Program-made: the position numbers and the translations under genes
Shown: in pieces, positions 16,496 through 26,229 of the stretch
How positions within the stretch are numbered: position 1 is the stretch's first letter
Layout of the letters: each line of letters starts with the position of its first letter
Assembly: GCA_937863185.1 (NCBI GenBank)
Contig: CALMEG010000106.1
Coordinates: 1 to 37,461, forward strand
DNA length: 37,461 nucleotides
Reading direction: 5' to 3'
From: an uncultured Paracoccaceae bacterium
GTDB taxonomy: Bacteria; Pseudomonadota; Alphaproteobacteria; Rhodobacterales; Rhodobacteraceae
The notes under the pieces: generated by a model
What the model was told of the DNA's origin: nothing
The model's database searches: none
The model's input: the letters and a program-made list of their open reading frames with translations, nothing else

Positions 16496-17311
16496 ATGAT
16501 CCGCTCAGTGGTTCTGACGCTGGCGCTGGGGCTGGCTGTTCCGGCCTTCGGGCAGGATGCCCGGTCGCTGGCCGATATCCGGGCCGAGCTGTCGCAGCTT
16601 TCGGCCGATCTGCAAGGCCTGCGCTCGGAGCTGGTGGCATCGGGCGCGCAGGGCCTTCAGGCGGCGGGCGGCACATCGGCGCTTGAGCGGATGAACACGA
16701 TGGAGGCCGCGCTGTCGCGGCTGACATCGCGCGCCGAAGAGCTTGAGAACCGCATCAACCGGGTGGTGTCCGATGGCACCAACCGGCTTGGGGATCTTGA
16801 GTTCCGGCTGTGTGAGCTTGAGCCGGGCTGCGATATTTCCTCGGTCGGCCAGACGCCGGTTCTGGGCGGATCGGCGGTGACCGCGCCTGCGCCCAATTCC
16901 ACGGCGCCGGTGGTCGCACCCTCCATGGCGATGAACGAACAGGCAGATTTCGACCGGGCCAAGGAGGTGCTCGGTCAGGGTGACTTTCGCGGCGCCGCTG
17001 ACCTCTTTGCGGCCTTTGCCCAAACCTATCCGGGCGGCCCCCTGACGGGCGAGGCGATGTTCCTGCGCGGTCAGGCGCTGCAACAGGCAGGCGATGTGCC
17101 CGGCGCCGCGCGTGCCTGGCTCGATGCCTTCTCGGCCGAGCCCGAGGGGCCGCGTGCCGCCGAAAACCTGCTGATGCTGGGCAAATCCCTGGGCGATCTG
17201 GGCCAGACCGCCGAGGCCTGCGCCACATTGTCCGAGGTGGGCTATCGCTTCCAGTCCGCGCCCGCCGCATCGGAAGCGGGGCTGGCCATGCAATCGCTGG
17301 GGTGTCAGTGA
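16496..17311 (+). CDS. cpoB: Tol-Pal coordinator CpoB (YbgF)
   Basis: CpoB is a periplasmic protein that coordinates peptidoglycan synthesis with Tol-driven constriction. A signal peptide (MIRSVVLTLALGLAVPAFGQ) is followed by a coiled coil at about residues 25-105 (ADIRAELSQLSADLQGLRSEL, LSRLTSRAEELENRINRV), a linker and a C-terminal TPR domain at about residues 150-271 (FDRAKEVLGQGDFRGAADLFAAFAQTYPGGPLTGEAMFLRG and further repeats). The frame is open from 16466, but ATG 16496 opens the signal peptide and has AGGAG upstream. The stop overlaps the tilS start region. Confidence 0.92.
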   Translation: MIRSVVLTLALGLAVPAFGQDARSLADIRAELSQLSADLQGLRSELVASGAQGLQAAGGTSALERMNTMEAALSRLTSRAEELENRINRVVSDGTNRLGDLEFRLCELEPGCDISSVGQTPVLGGSAVTAPAPNSTAPVVAPSMAMNEQADFDRAKEVLGQGDFRGAADLFAAFAQTYPGGPLTGEAMFLRGQALQQAGDVPGAARAWLDAFSAEPEGPRAAENLLMLGKSLGDLGQTAEACATLSEVGYRFQSAPAASEAGLAMQSLGCQ

Positions 17312-18537
17312 CCGAAGGCCCCGCGCTTGATGACCTTGCCCTGACGGCCTTTGCCCCCGACACGCCGCAATGTGTCGGGGTTGCCGTTTCCGGGGGCGGA
17401 GATTCGATGGCCGCGCTGCACCTTTTGGCGCGGCATTTCACGGTCGAGGCCGTCACCGTCGACCATGGCCTGCGCCCCGAGGCCGCGGCCGAGGCGCGCT
17501 TCGTGGCCCAGGGCTGCGCGCGTCTGGGGGTTTTTCATTCCGTGCTGCACTGGCATCGCGGCGAGGCGCGCGGCAACCTGATGGATCAGGCCCGCCGCGC
17601 CCGTATCCGCCTGATCGGAGACTGGGCGCGCGCGCGCGGGCTGCGCCATGTCGCGCTTGGCCATACGGCCGACGATCAGGCCGAGACCTTCGTGATGCGT
17701 CTGGGGCGTTCGGCGGGGCTTGAGGGCCTGTCGGGGATGCGGCGCAGATGGGAAGAGAATGGCGTGATCTGGACCCGCCCCTTCCTTGGGGTTGGCCGGG
17801 CGGCGTTGCGCGACTGGCTGCGCGCCGCGGATCTGGGCTGGATCGACGACCCGAGCAACGACAATGATAATTTCGACCGGGTGAAGGCCCGCAAGGCGCT
17901 GCGCGAACTGGCGCCGCTTGGGATCTCGGTGGCGCGGATCTGCGAGACCACCGCCCATCTGGCCGCCGCCGAGGCCGCGCTTGAGGAGTGTTTGCGGCAC
18001 ATGGCGGGCGATCTGGTGCGGGCCGATCGCGGCGATCTGGTGATCGCGCCCGCCGCGTTCGGACCCGCGCTTCCGCCCGAACTGCGCCGCCGCCTGATCG
18101 TGCGGGCGCTGCAATGGGTCGGCGGTCAGGGCTATGCGCCGCGCGCCGATGCGGTGGCAGGGCTGCTTGCCGAACTGCAACAGGGGCGCAGCGCCACGCT
18201 TGCCGGCTGCCGCATCCTTGCCCGCACCGATGAAATCCGCATCACGCGCGAATGGGCGGCCGTAGCGGGGCTGCGCGTGCCCGCAGGGCAGCAATGGGAC
18301 CGCTGGCAGATGGAAGGCCCCGGGGAAACCGGGCTCGAGATCGCGGCACTCGGCGAAGACGGGCTGCGCGCCTGCCCGCAATGGCGTGAATGCGGCCTGC
18401 CGCGCCCCTCTCTGATGGCCTCTCCGGCGGTCTGGAGGGGTGAATACCTGATCGCGGCCCCTCTTGCGGGGCGAGAAAATGGCTGGAAAGCGCGTATTGT
18501 CCGCGGCACTTTCCTACAAAAGCCATTCTCGCATTGA
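17302..18537 (+). CDS. tilS: tRNA(Ile)-lysidine synthetase TilS
   Basis: TilS attaches lysine to C34 of the CAU-anticodon isoleucine tRNA, changing its decoding to AUA. The N-type ATP pyrophosphatase P-loop is present as [10 protein letters not shown] (residues 30-35 for the core), followed by [13 protein letters not shown] and the substrate region [18 protein letters not shown], then [15 protein letters not shown] and WIDDPSNDN. The C-terminal part is less conserved. It starts with GTG at 17302 (alternative GTG 17308) inside the end of cpoB. The product is 411 residues. The gene order cpoB-tilS-ftsH is common in alphaproteobacteria. Confidence 0.94.
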   Translation: MSVTEGPALDDLALTAFAPDTPQCVGVAVSGGGDSMAALHLLARHFTVEAVTVDHGLRPEAAAEARFVAQGCARLGVFHSVLHWHRGEARGNLMDQARRARIRLIGDWARARGLRHVALGHTADDQAETFVMRLGRSAGLEGLSGMRRRWEENGVIWTRPFLGVGRAALRDWLRAADLGWIDDPSNDNDNFDRVKARKALRELAPLGISVARICETTAHLAAAEAALEECLRHMAGDLVRADRGDLVIAPAAFGPALPPELRRRLIVRALQWVGGQGYAPRADAVAGLLAELQQGRSATLAGCRILARTDEIRITREWAAVAGLRVPAGQQWDRWQMEGPGETGLEIAALGEDGLRACPQWRECGLPRPSLMASPAVWRGEYLIAAPLAGRENGWKARIVRGTFLQKPFSH

Positions 18538-18561
18538 ACCCGGCCGCTTTATCCCTATTTT
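18533..18561 (+). promoter_or_regulatory. Candidate heat-shock (RpoH) promoter of ftsH
   Basis: ATTGAA (18533-18538) is followed after 14 bases by CCCTATTT (18553-18560). This differs by one base in each box from the E. coli sigma-32 pattern CTTGAA-N13/14-CCCCATNT. It also fits the TTG-N17-CYTAT form described for Rhodobacter RpoH sigma factors. The -35 overlaps the tilS stop codon. The predicted transcript would start near 18567, just before a stem GGTGCCGGA-CTCGT-TCCGGCGCC (18571-18593). Confidence 0.6.
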
Positions 18562-18616
18562 CTCAGACAAGGTGCCGGACTCGTTCCGGCGCCACGGAAC
18601 TATTGGAGGTCTCCCC

Positions 18617-20527
<1,911 letters not shown>

Positions 20528-20533
20528 GACGCC

Positions 20534-21334
20534 ATGCACCGGACAGACAATCCGGCGGGCGGGGCGGACTGGAGCCCCGCCGCCTATACCCGCTTCAGCG
20601 GGCTTCGCCTGCGCCCCGCGCTTGACCTTCTGGCGCAGGTCGGCCCCCTGCCGCCGGGCAAGGTGATCGACCTTGGCTGCGGGGCGGGCGCGGCCGGGCC
20701 GGCACTGTCCTCGCGCTATGCCGACCGCAAGATCATCGGGGTCGATGCCTCGCCCGCGATGCTGGCCGAGGCTGCGGCAACCGGGGCCTATCGGCGCTGC
20801 GACCTGGCCGATGCCACCACATGGGAACCGGGCAAGCCCGCGGCGCTGATCTTTTCCAACGCGATGCTGCAATGGCTGCCGGGACACGAGGCGCTGATCG
20901 CGCGGCTGTCGCGCCATCTGGTGCCGGGCGGCGTGCTTGCGGTGCAGATGCCGCGCCAATACGGCGCCCCGTCGCACCGCTTCCTGCGTGAATTCGCCGC
21001 AGAGATGTTTCCCGATCGGTTCGACTTCAGCGGCTGGACGGCGCCGGTCGGCACGCCCACGGATTATGCGCGCGTCCTGGCGCCGCTTGGCCGCGCCGAT
21101 CTGTGGGAAACCGACTATCTGCAACGCCTCGATGCCGCGCCCTCGGGCCATCCGGTGCGCCATTTCACGCAATCCACCGCGATGCGCCCGTTCCTTGCGC
21201 AGATGTCCGCGGCCGAGGCCGAAGCGTTCCTCGATCGCTACGATACCGCGCTGAGCGCCGCCTATCCGCCCGAGGCGGACGGCACCGTCCTGTTCCCGTT
21301 CCGGCGGCTGTTTTTCGTGCTGAAGGTCGACTGA
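20534..21334 (+). CDS. tam: Trans-aconitate 2-methyltransferase-like protein
   Basis: This is a class I AdoMet-dependent methyltransferase of 266 residues. The AdoMet site is VIDLGCGAGAAGPAL with the acidic end of strand 2 in IIGVDASPAML. The segments SNAMLQWLPGHEALIARLSRHLVPGGVLAVQMP and SHRFLREFA resemble the E. coli Tam enzyme, which methylates trans-aconitate, an inhibitor of aconitase. Substrate is inferred from this likeness. It begins 6 bases after ftsH, and its stop overlaps the next start (TGATG), so it may be carried on the ftsH transcript. Confidence 0.82.
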   Translation: MHRTDNPAGGADWSPAAYTRFSGLRLRPALDLLAQVGPLPPGKVIDLGCGAGAAGPALSSRYADRKIIGVDASPAMLAEAAATGAYRRCDLADATTWEPGKPAALIFSNAMLQWLPGHEALIARLSRHLVPGGVLAVQMPRQYGAPSHRFLREFAAEMFPDRFDFSGWTAPVGTPTDYARVLAPLGRADLWETDYLQRLDAAPSGHPVRHFTQSTAMRPFLAQMSAAEAEAFLDRYDTALSAAYPPEADGTVLFPFRRLFFVLKVD

Positions 21335-21930
21335 TGCCTGCGTTGAAATCCACCCGGTTCGAGGCCGAGATCGTCTGGCTGGGCCTTGTGCCCGAAGGGG
21401 GCGGCCTGGCCTCGGTTTCGCAGGAAACGCTGGTGCTGGGCTTCGACGGCCCCGAAGGCGAGGCGCATGGCGGCCTTACGCGGCCCTCGTGTTCGCGCGT
21501 GCTGGGGCTGCATCCGCGCGGCACGGCCATCGCCAATACCCGCCAGCTGAGCGTCCTGTCGCAGGAAGAACTGGATGAGACGGCCCGCGCCATGGGGCTT
21601 GGGCGGCTTGCACCCGAATGGGTGGGCGCGTCGCTGGTTCTGCGCGGAATTCCCGATCTGACGCATCTTCCGCCGTCCTCGCGGTTGCAGGGGCCCGATG
21701 GGGTTACGCTGGTGGTGGATATGGAGAACCGCCCCTGCGTGCTGCCCGGCAAGGTGATCGAAACCCACCATCCCGGCAACGGCGCGGCTTTCAAGCCCGC
21801 GGGCAAGGACCGGCGCGGCATCACCGCCTGGGTCGAGCGTCCGGGGGTCCTTCGGCTGGGCGAAATGCTGCGCCTGCATGTCCCCGACCAGCGCGCCTGG
21901 ACATATCTGGACGAGGCGCGGCGCGGCTAG
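21334..21930 (+). CDS. MOSC domain protein
   Basis: This 198-residue protein has a single MOSC (molybdenum cofactor sulfurase C-terminal) domain: FDGPEGEAHGGLTRPSC, NTRQLSVLSQEELDE, GASLVLRGIPDLTHLPPSSRL and GITAWVERPGVLRLGE. Stand-alone MOSC proteins are thought to handle sulfur or molybdenum-cofactor transfer, as in YiiM/YuaD-type proteins; the substrate is not known. The conserved Cys in RPSCSRV is present. ATG 21334 overlaps the stop codon of the methyltransferase gene. No signal peptide is visible. Confidence 0.85.
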   Translation: MPALKSTRFEAEIVWLGLVPEGGGLASVSQETLVLGFDGPEGEAHGGLTRPSCSRVLGLHPRGTAIANTRQLSVLSQEELDETARAMGLGRLAPEWVGASLVLRGIPDLTHLPPSSRLQGPDGVTLVVDMENRPCVLPGKVIETHHPGNGAAFKPAGKDRRGITAWVERPGVLRLGEMLRLHVPDQRAWTYLDEARRG

Positions 21931-22024
21931 GACGAATTCGGCTGCATATATGTCGGTATTGCCACTTTTTTGTGCTTGGCTGCGGATACGGTAGCGTCTG
22001 AAACGGACTGCCGGAGGACTTGCC

Positions 22025-23695
22025 GTGAAAACCGATATCGAGATCGCCCGCGCCGCGAAAAAGCGCCCCATGCCCGAAATCGCGGCGAAGCTTGGCATCC
22101 CCGAGGACGCGCTGATCCCCTACGGGCGCGACAAGGCAAAGATCGACCGGGAATTCATCGCAGGCCTTGCCGGGCGCCCCGAGGGCAAGCTCATCCTTGT
22201 GACCGCGATCAACCCCACCCCGGCGGGCGAGGGCAAGACCACGACGACCGTGGGCCTTGGCGATGCGCTTGCGCGGATTGGCAAGCGCACGGCGATCTGC
22301 ATCCGCGAAGCCAGCCTTGGCCCGAACTTCGGGATGAAGGGCGGTGCGGCCGGCGGCGGTTTCGCGCAGATCGTGCCGATGGAAGAGATGAACCTGCATT
22401 TCACCGGCGATTTCCACGCCATAACCGCAGCACATAACCTGCTTGCTGCGATGATCGACAACCACATCTACTGGGGCAACTCGCTTGAGATCGACGAGCG
22501 CCGGATCACCTGGCGCCGGGTCATGGACATCAATGACCGGGCACTGCGCGACATGGTGGTGGGGCTTGGCGGGGTTGCCAACGGCTTTGCCCGCCAGACG
22601 GGTTTCGACATCACCGTCGCGTCCGAGATCATGGCCATCCTGTGCCTGTCGCGCGATCTGGACGATTTGCAGGAACGGCTGGGGCGCATCGTCGTGGCCT
22701 ATCGGCGCGACAAGAGCCCGATCCTGTGCCGCGACATCAAGGCCGATGGCGCCATGGTCGTGCTGTTGAAAGAGGCGATGCAGCCCAACCTTGTGCAGAC
22801 GCTGGAAAACACCCCGGCCTTCGTGCATGGCGGGCCCTTCGCCAATATCGCGCATGGCTGCAACTCGGTCATGGCGACCTCGACGGCGCTGAAACTGGCG
22901 GATTTCGTGGTGACCGAGGCGGGCTTCGGCGCCGATCTGGGGGCCGAGAAGTTCTTCGACATCAAATGCCGTAAGGCGGGGCTGACGCCCGCGGCGGCGG
23001 TCATCGTGGCCACCGTGCGCGCGATGAAGATGAATGGCGGCGTGGCCAAGGCCGATCTTGGCCCCGAGAATGTGGAGGCCGTGGTGAAGGGCTGCCCGAA
23101 CCTGGGCCGCCACATCGCCAATACCAAGGGGTTCGGCGTGCCCGTGGTGGTGGCGATCAACCATTTCACCACCGATACCGAGGCCGAGATCGCCGCGGTC
23201 AAGGACTATGTCGCGCGCCAGGGGGCCGAGGCGATCATCTGCCGCCACTGGGCCGACGGGGGCGCCGGGGCCGAGGAACTGGCGCGCAAGGTGGTGCAAC
23301 TGGCCGAAGCGGGCACCGGGCATTTCGCACCCCTCTATCCCGACGAGATGCCGCTTTTCGAAAAGATCGAAACGATCGCCCGGCGCATCTATCACGCGGG
23401 CGATGTCATTGCCGACAAGGCGGTCCGCGACCAGCTGCGCGCATGGGAGGCGGCGGGCTATGGCAACCTGCCGGTCTGCATGGCCAAGACGCAATACAGC
23501 TTCTCGACCTATCCGGCTTTGCGGAAATCGCCCACCGATCACACCCTGCCGATCCGCGAGATGCGGCTGTCGACCAGGGCGGGCTTCATCGTCGTGATCT
23601 GCGGCGAGATCATGACGATGCCCGGCCTGCCGCGGGTGCCCTCGGCCGAGACCATCGGCCTGGGCGCGGAAGGCGAGGTTGTGGGCCTGTTCTGA
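22025..23695 (+). CDS. fhs: Formate--tetrahydrofolate ligase
   Basis: This enzyme makes 10-formyltetrahydrofolate from formate, tetrahydrofolate and ATP. The 556-residue protein shows the P-loop [58 protein letters not shown] and the C-terminal PAETIGLG-like segment, all diagnostic. It starts with GTG at 22025 behind GGAGG. The 94-base upstream gap could hold a promoter, but none is convincing, and a short hairpin CGGTAG/CTGCCG near the ribosome site is the only structure seen. It is followed by chorismate mutase and folD; together Fhs and FolD link formate to methylene-tetrahydrofolate. Confidence 0.97.
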   Translation: MKTDIEIARAAKKRPMPEIAAKLGIPEDALIPYGRDKAKIDREFIAGLAGRPEGKLILVTAINPTPAGEGKTTTTVGLGDALARIGKRTAICIREASLGPNFGMKGGAAGGGFAQIVPMEEMNLHFTGDFHAITAAHNLLAAMIDNHIYWGNSLEIDERRITWRRVMDINDRALRDMVVGLGGVANGFARQTGFDITVASEIMAILCLSRDLDDLQERLGRIVVAYRRDKSPILCRDIKADGAMVVLLKEAMQPNLVQTLENTPAFVHGGPFANIAHGCNSVMATSTALKLADFVVTEAGFGADLGAEKFFDIKCRKAGLTPAAAVIVATVRAMKMNGGVAKADLGPENVEAVVKGCPNLGRHIANTKGFGVPVVVAINHFTTDTEAEIAAVKDYVARQGAEAIICRHWADGGAGAEELARKVVQLAEAGTGHFAPLYPDEMPLFEKIETIARRIYHAGDVIADKAVRDQLRAWEAAGYGNLPVCMAKTQYSFSTYPALRKSPTDHTLPIREMRLSTRAGFIVVICGEIMTMPGLPRVPSAETIGLGAEGEVVGLF

Positions 23696-23785
23696 CGCCC
23701 CGGCCTTGAGCCTTCCGGCGAAGCCTGCGATAGCCAGTCTGATGCTTGCGCGCGGCGCAGGCTGGCCTTGCCGGAGGTGAGTTGG

Positions 23786-24091
23786 ATGAAAGCGCCGGAA
23801 ACAATCGAAAGCATGTCCGAACTGCGCGAAGAGATCGACATGCTTGATGCGAAGCTGGTGACGCTTCTGGCGGATCGCGCGCGTCTGATCGACCGCGCCG
23901 CCGTTCTGAAGCAAAAGGCCGCCTGGCCCGCCCGGATCGATTCCCGGGTCGAGCAGGTGGTGGAGAATGTGCGCGCCGAGGCCGCGCGGCAGGGTCTGGA
24001 CCCGGCGCTGGCCGAAAGCCTGTGGCGCGCGCTGATCGAATGGGCAATCGCCCGCGAAGAGCGGGTTCTGGGAACGGGAGATTCGGCATGA
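23786..24091 (+). CDS. Chorismate mutase, AroQ class
   Basis: This is an all-helical chorismate mutase of 101 residues, which converts chorismate to prephenate for phenylalanine and tyrosine. [32 protein letters not shown] carries the conserved Arg of the first helix, the Arg of helix 1 end and the Lys of KQK. The segment [36 protein letters not shown] has the later active-site helix. ATG 23786 has GGAGGTGA five bases upstream. The stop overlaps the folD start (ATGA). The family includes isochorismate pyruvate lyases, so the exact substrate is inferred. Confidence 0.87.
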   Translation: MKAPETIESMSELREEIDMLDAKLVTLLADRARLIDRAAVLKQKAAWPARIDSRVEQVVENVRAEAARQGLDPALAESLWRALIEWAIAREERVLGTGDSA

Positions 24092-24978
24092 GCGCCACGA
24101 TCATCGACGGAAAGGCCTTCGCAGCGAAGGTGCGCGGCAAGGTTGCGCAGCATGTCGCCCGCCTGAAGGAAGAACATGGTATCCTGCCGGGCCTCGCGGT
24201 GGTGCTGGTTGGCGAAGACCCCGCCAGCCAGGTCTATGTGCGCAACAAGGGCAAGCAGACGATTGAGGCGGGGATGCAATCCTTCGAGCACAAGCTGCCC
24301 GTCGAAACCTCCGAGGCCGACCTGCTGGCGCTGATCGCGCGGCTGAACGCCGATCCGGCGGTGCACGGCATCCTCGTGCAGCTTCCGCTTCCGGGCCATG
24401 TCAATGCCGATCTGGTGATCAACGCCATTGATCCGGCGAAGGATGTGGACGGTTTCCATATCTCGAATGTCGGGCTTCTGGGCACCGGGCAGAAGGCGAT
24501 GGTGCCCTGCACGCCGCTTGGCTGCCTGATGATGCTGCGCGACCATCTGGGCAACCTGTCGGGGATGAATGCCGTCGTGGTGGGGCGTTCGAACATCGTG
24601 GGAAAGCCGATGGCGCAGCTTCTGCTGGGGGATAGCTGCACGGTGACGATCGCGCATAGCCGCACGCGCGATCTTGCGGCGGTGTGCCGCGGTGCCGACA
24701 TCCTCGTGGCCGCCGTGGGCCGCCCCGAGATGATACCGGGTGATTGGGTCAAGCCGGGCGCTACGGTGATCGACGTGGGCATCAACCGGATCGAGCGTGA
24801 CGGCAAGACCGCCCTTGTGGGCGATGTCGATTTCGCCTCGGCGGCCAAGGTTGCCGGCGCGATCACCCCGGTGCCGGGCGGCGTGGGGCCGATGACCATC
24901 GCCTGCCTGCTGGCCAATACCGTCACCGCCTGCTGCCGCGCGAACGGCCTTGCCGAACCCGAGGGGCTGACGGCCTGA
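24088..24978 (+). CDS. folD: Bifunctional methylene-THF dehydrogenase/cyclohydrolase FolD
   Basis: FolD interconverts 5,10-methylene- and 10-formyltetrahydrofolate with NADP. Key segments in the 296 residues are YVRNKGK (with the catalytic Lys), [23 protein letters not shown], the Rossmann motif [16 protein letters not shown] and [16 protein letters not shown]. Normal length. ATG 24088 overlaps the chorismate mutase stop. The product of this reaction is shared with Fhs, encoded about 400 bases upstream. Confidence 0.97.
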   Translation: MSATIIDGKAFAAKVRGKVAQHVARLKEEHGILPGLAVVLVGEDPASQVYVRNKGKQTIEAGMQSFEHKLPVETSEADLLALIARLNADPAVHGILVQLPLPGHVNADLVINAIDPAKDVDGFHISNVGLLGTGQKAMVPCTPLGCLMMLRDHLGNLSGMNAVVVGRSNIVGKPMAQLLLGDSCTVTIAHSRTRDLAAVCRGADILVAAVGRPEMIPGDWVKPGATVIDVGINRIERDGKTALVGDVDFASAAKVAGAITPVPGGVGPMTIACLLANTVTACCRANGLAEPEGLTA

Positions 24979-24987
24979 CCCGCAGGC

Positions 24988-25419
24988 TCAGCCGCCGGCC
25001 GGATCGACCGGAACCATCGTACCCTGCATCACCGCAATCAGCTTGCGGGCCCCGTCCGCGGCGACGGCCTCGACCTCGGCCGTCACCACCGAAAGCCTGC
25101 GCCCGGATTTGACCACCCGGCCGCGCGCCACGAGCGTTTCACCGAAGGCGGGGGCAAGCAGGTTGATCTTGATCTCGGCGGTCATCACCTCGCGCCCCTC
25201 GGGCATCAGGCTCAGCGCGGCATAGCCGGCCGCGGTATCGCCAAGCGCGAAGGTCACCCCCGCATGGCCCGCGCCGTGCTGCTGCAACATGCCCGGAAGC
25301 AGGGGGGCCTCGATCACACAACTGCCCGGCGCAAGATCGGTGATCCGGGCCTGACAGCTGCTCATCAGGCTTTGGGCGGCAAAGCTGTCCAGAATGCGAT
25401 TGCGCTGCGCGTCGTGCAT
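24988..25419 (-). CDS. PaaI-type hotdog thioesterase
   Basis: This 143-residue hotdog protein resembles the PaaI/YdiI thioesterase group. QHGAGHAGVTFALGDTAAGYAAL contains the HG..H.G and Asp/Thr positions that form the active site in this group. EIKINLLAPAFGETLVARGRVVKSGRRLSVVTAEVEA completes the fold. The substrate is probably an acyl- or aryl-CoA but cannot be named. ATG 25419 follows GGGAG. It lies downstream of pdeM on the same strand after 57 bases, and is convergent with folD. Confidence 0.87.
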   Translation of the reverse strand: MHDAQRNRILDSFAAQSLMSSCQARITDLAPGSCVIEAPLLPGMLQQHGAGHAGVTFALGDTAAGYAALSLMPEGREVMTAEIKINLLAPAFGETLVARGRVVKSGRRLSVVTAEVEAVAADGARKLIAVMQGTMVPVDPAGG

Positions 25420-25476
25420 GGGGGCTCCCTCGTCAGATCCGGCGATGTTGCCAGCTGCGGAACGGGAAAGAAAGAG

Positions 25477-26133
25477 CTAGTCGCCAGATTTCCGCGCCGG
25501 AACGACAAGCCCTCCCTTCCCGGTCAGGATCGCCCGGGCATCCGCGCGCAACAAACCCGCGATCACCGGGTCTCCGACCCGAAGGCCGCCGGTATAGGCG
25601 CCGAACGCGGGCAGGATCAGCCGATCGCGATCCAGCAGAAAAGCGGGTCGGCTCTGCCCGGCCAGACGCACCTTCGGATGATAATGCCCCGAGATCTCGG
25701 CGACGGCACCGGGCCGGGCGATATGGCGCAGAACGATGCCCCGCACATGCAACTCTGCGACATTGCGCCCATGGGTGACGACCGGGCCGGGGTCATGATT
25801 GCCCTCGACCCAGATCCAGTCCCGCCCCGCCATAAGGCGCGCAAGCCAAAGCGCCTCGTCCTGCGGCAGTGTGGCGGCCTCCGGATCGTCGAAACTGTCG
25901 CCCAGGCAGGTCACCGTCTCGGGTGCGAGGGCCGCGATCTCGCCTTCCAGCCGCATAAGGGTCTCGTGCCCCTCGTAGGGGGGTAACAACACGCCACCAC
26001 GCCGTGCCATGCGCCCGGATTTTCCCAGATGCAGGTCCGACACGACAAGCATGCGCCGGGCAGACCACCAAAGCGCCCCGCTCTCACGCGCCTCCATCTC
26101 AGCTCCATGGAACTCGAACCGGTATCCTTGCAT
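25477..26133 (-). CDS. pdeM: Ligase-associated DNA damage response phosphoesterase PdeM
   Basis: This is a calcineurin-like metallophosphoesterase of 218 residues. All metal-binding motifs are visible: SDLHLGK (about 32-38), GDSFDD, GNHD and GHYHP. The family members (PdeM) are usually encoded with an Lhr-type helicase, an exonuclease and an ATP-dependent ligase in a set proposed to act in DNA repair. Here the helicase gene lies directly upstream. The frame is open to 26169, but ATG 26133 matches the family N-terminus (MQGYRFEFHG). It is preceded by GAAGAAG, which belongs to a repeated intergenic element. Function is by family. Confidence 0.9.
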   Translation of the reverse strand: MQGYRFEFHGAEMEARESGALWWSARRMLVVSDLHLGKSGRMARRGGVLLPPYEGHETLMRLEGEIAALAPETVTCLGDSFDDPEAATLPQDEALWLARLMAGRDWIWVEGNHDPGPVVTHGRNVAELHVRGIVLRHIARPGAVAEISGHYHPKVRLAGQSRPAFLLDRDRLILPAFGAYTGGLRVGDPVIAGLLRADARAILTGKGGLVVPARKSGD

Positions 26134-26135
26134 CA

Positions 26136-26201
26136 CTTCTTCAGAGTCGAAATATCCTCGGGGGGGCACCGGATACCCCCGTCGAGGGGGTATCCGGTGC
26201 C
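26136..26201 (-). repeat. REP-like element, copy 3, with a perfect 16-bp hairpin
   Basis: On the plus strand it reads CTTCTTCAGAG (26136-26146), AAATATCC (26150-26157), then GGCACCGGATACCCCC (26165-26180) which pairs perfectly with 26186-26201 around the loop GTCGA. It lies in the 96-base spacer from the helicase to pdeM. On the transcript the hairpin comes first, and the GAAGAAG end is next to the pdeM start, where it may act as the ribosome binding site. No T-run follows the hairpin. Confidence 0.7.
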
Positions 26202-26229
26202 GGGGGGCCGACAGCCCCCCGTTCCCCGC

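Noticed and set aside
21931..22024. A possible tetrahydrofolate riboswitch before fhs
   Set aside because: Only a 6-bp stem with a wobble near the ribosome site is visible; I could not recognise the conserved core of any folate riboswitch class, and the leader is short.
21821..23914. A 697-codon minus-strand frame opposite fhs
   Set aside because: It mirrors fhs completely; no motifs, and the composition (His/Asp/Gly-rich) is that of reverse-strand GC-rich DNA.
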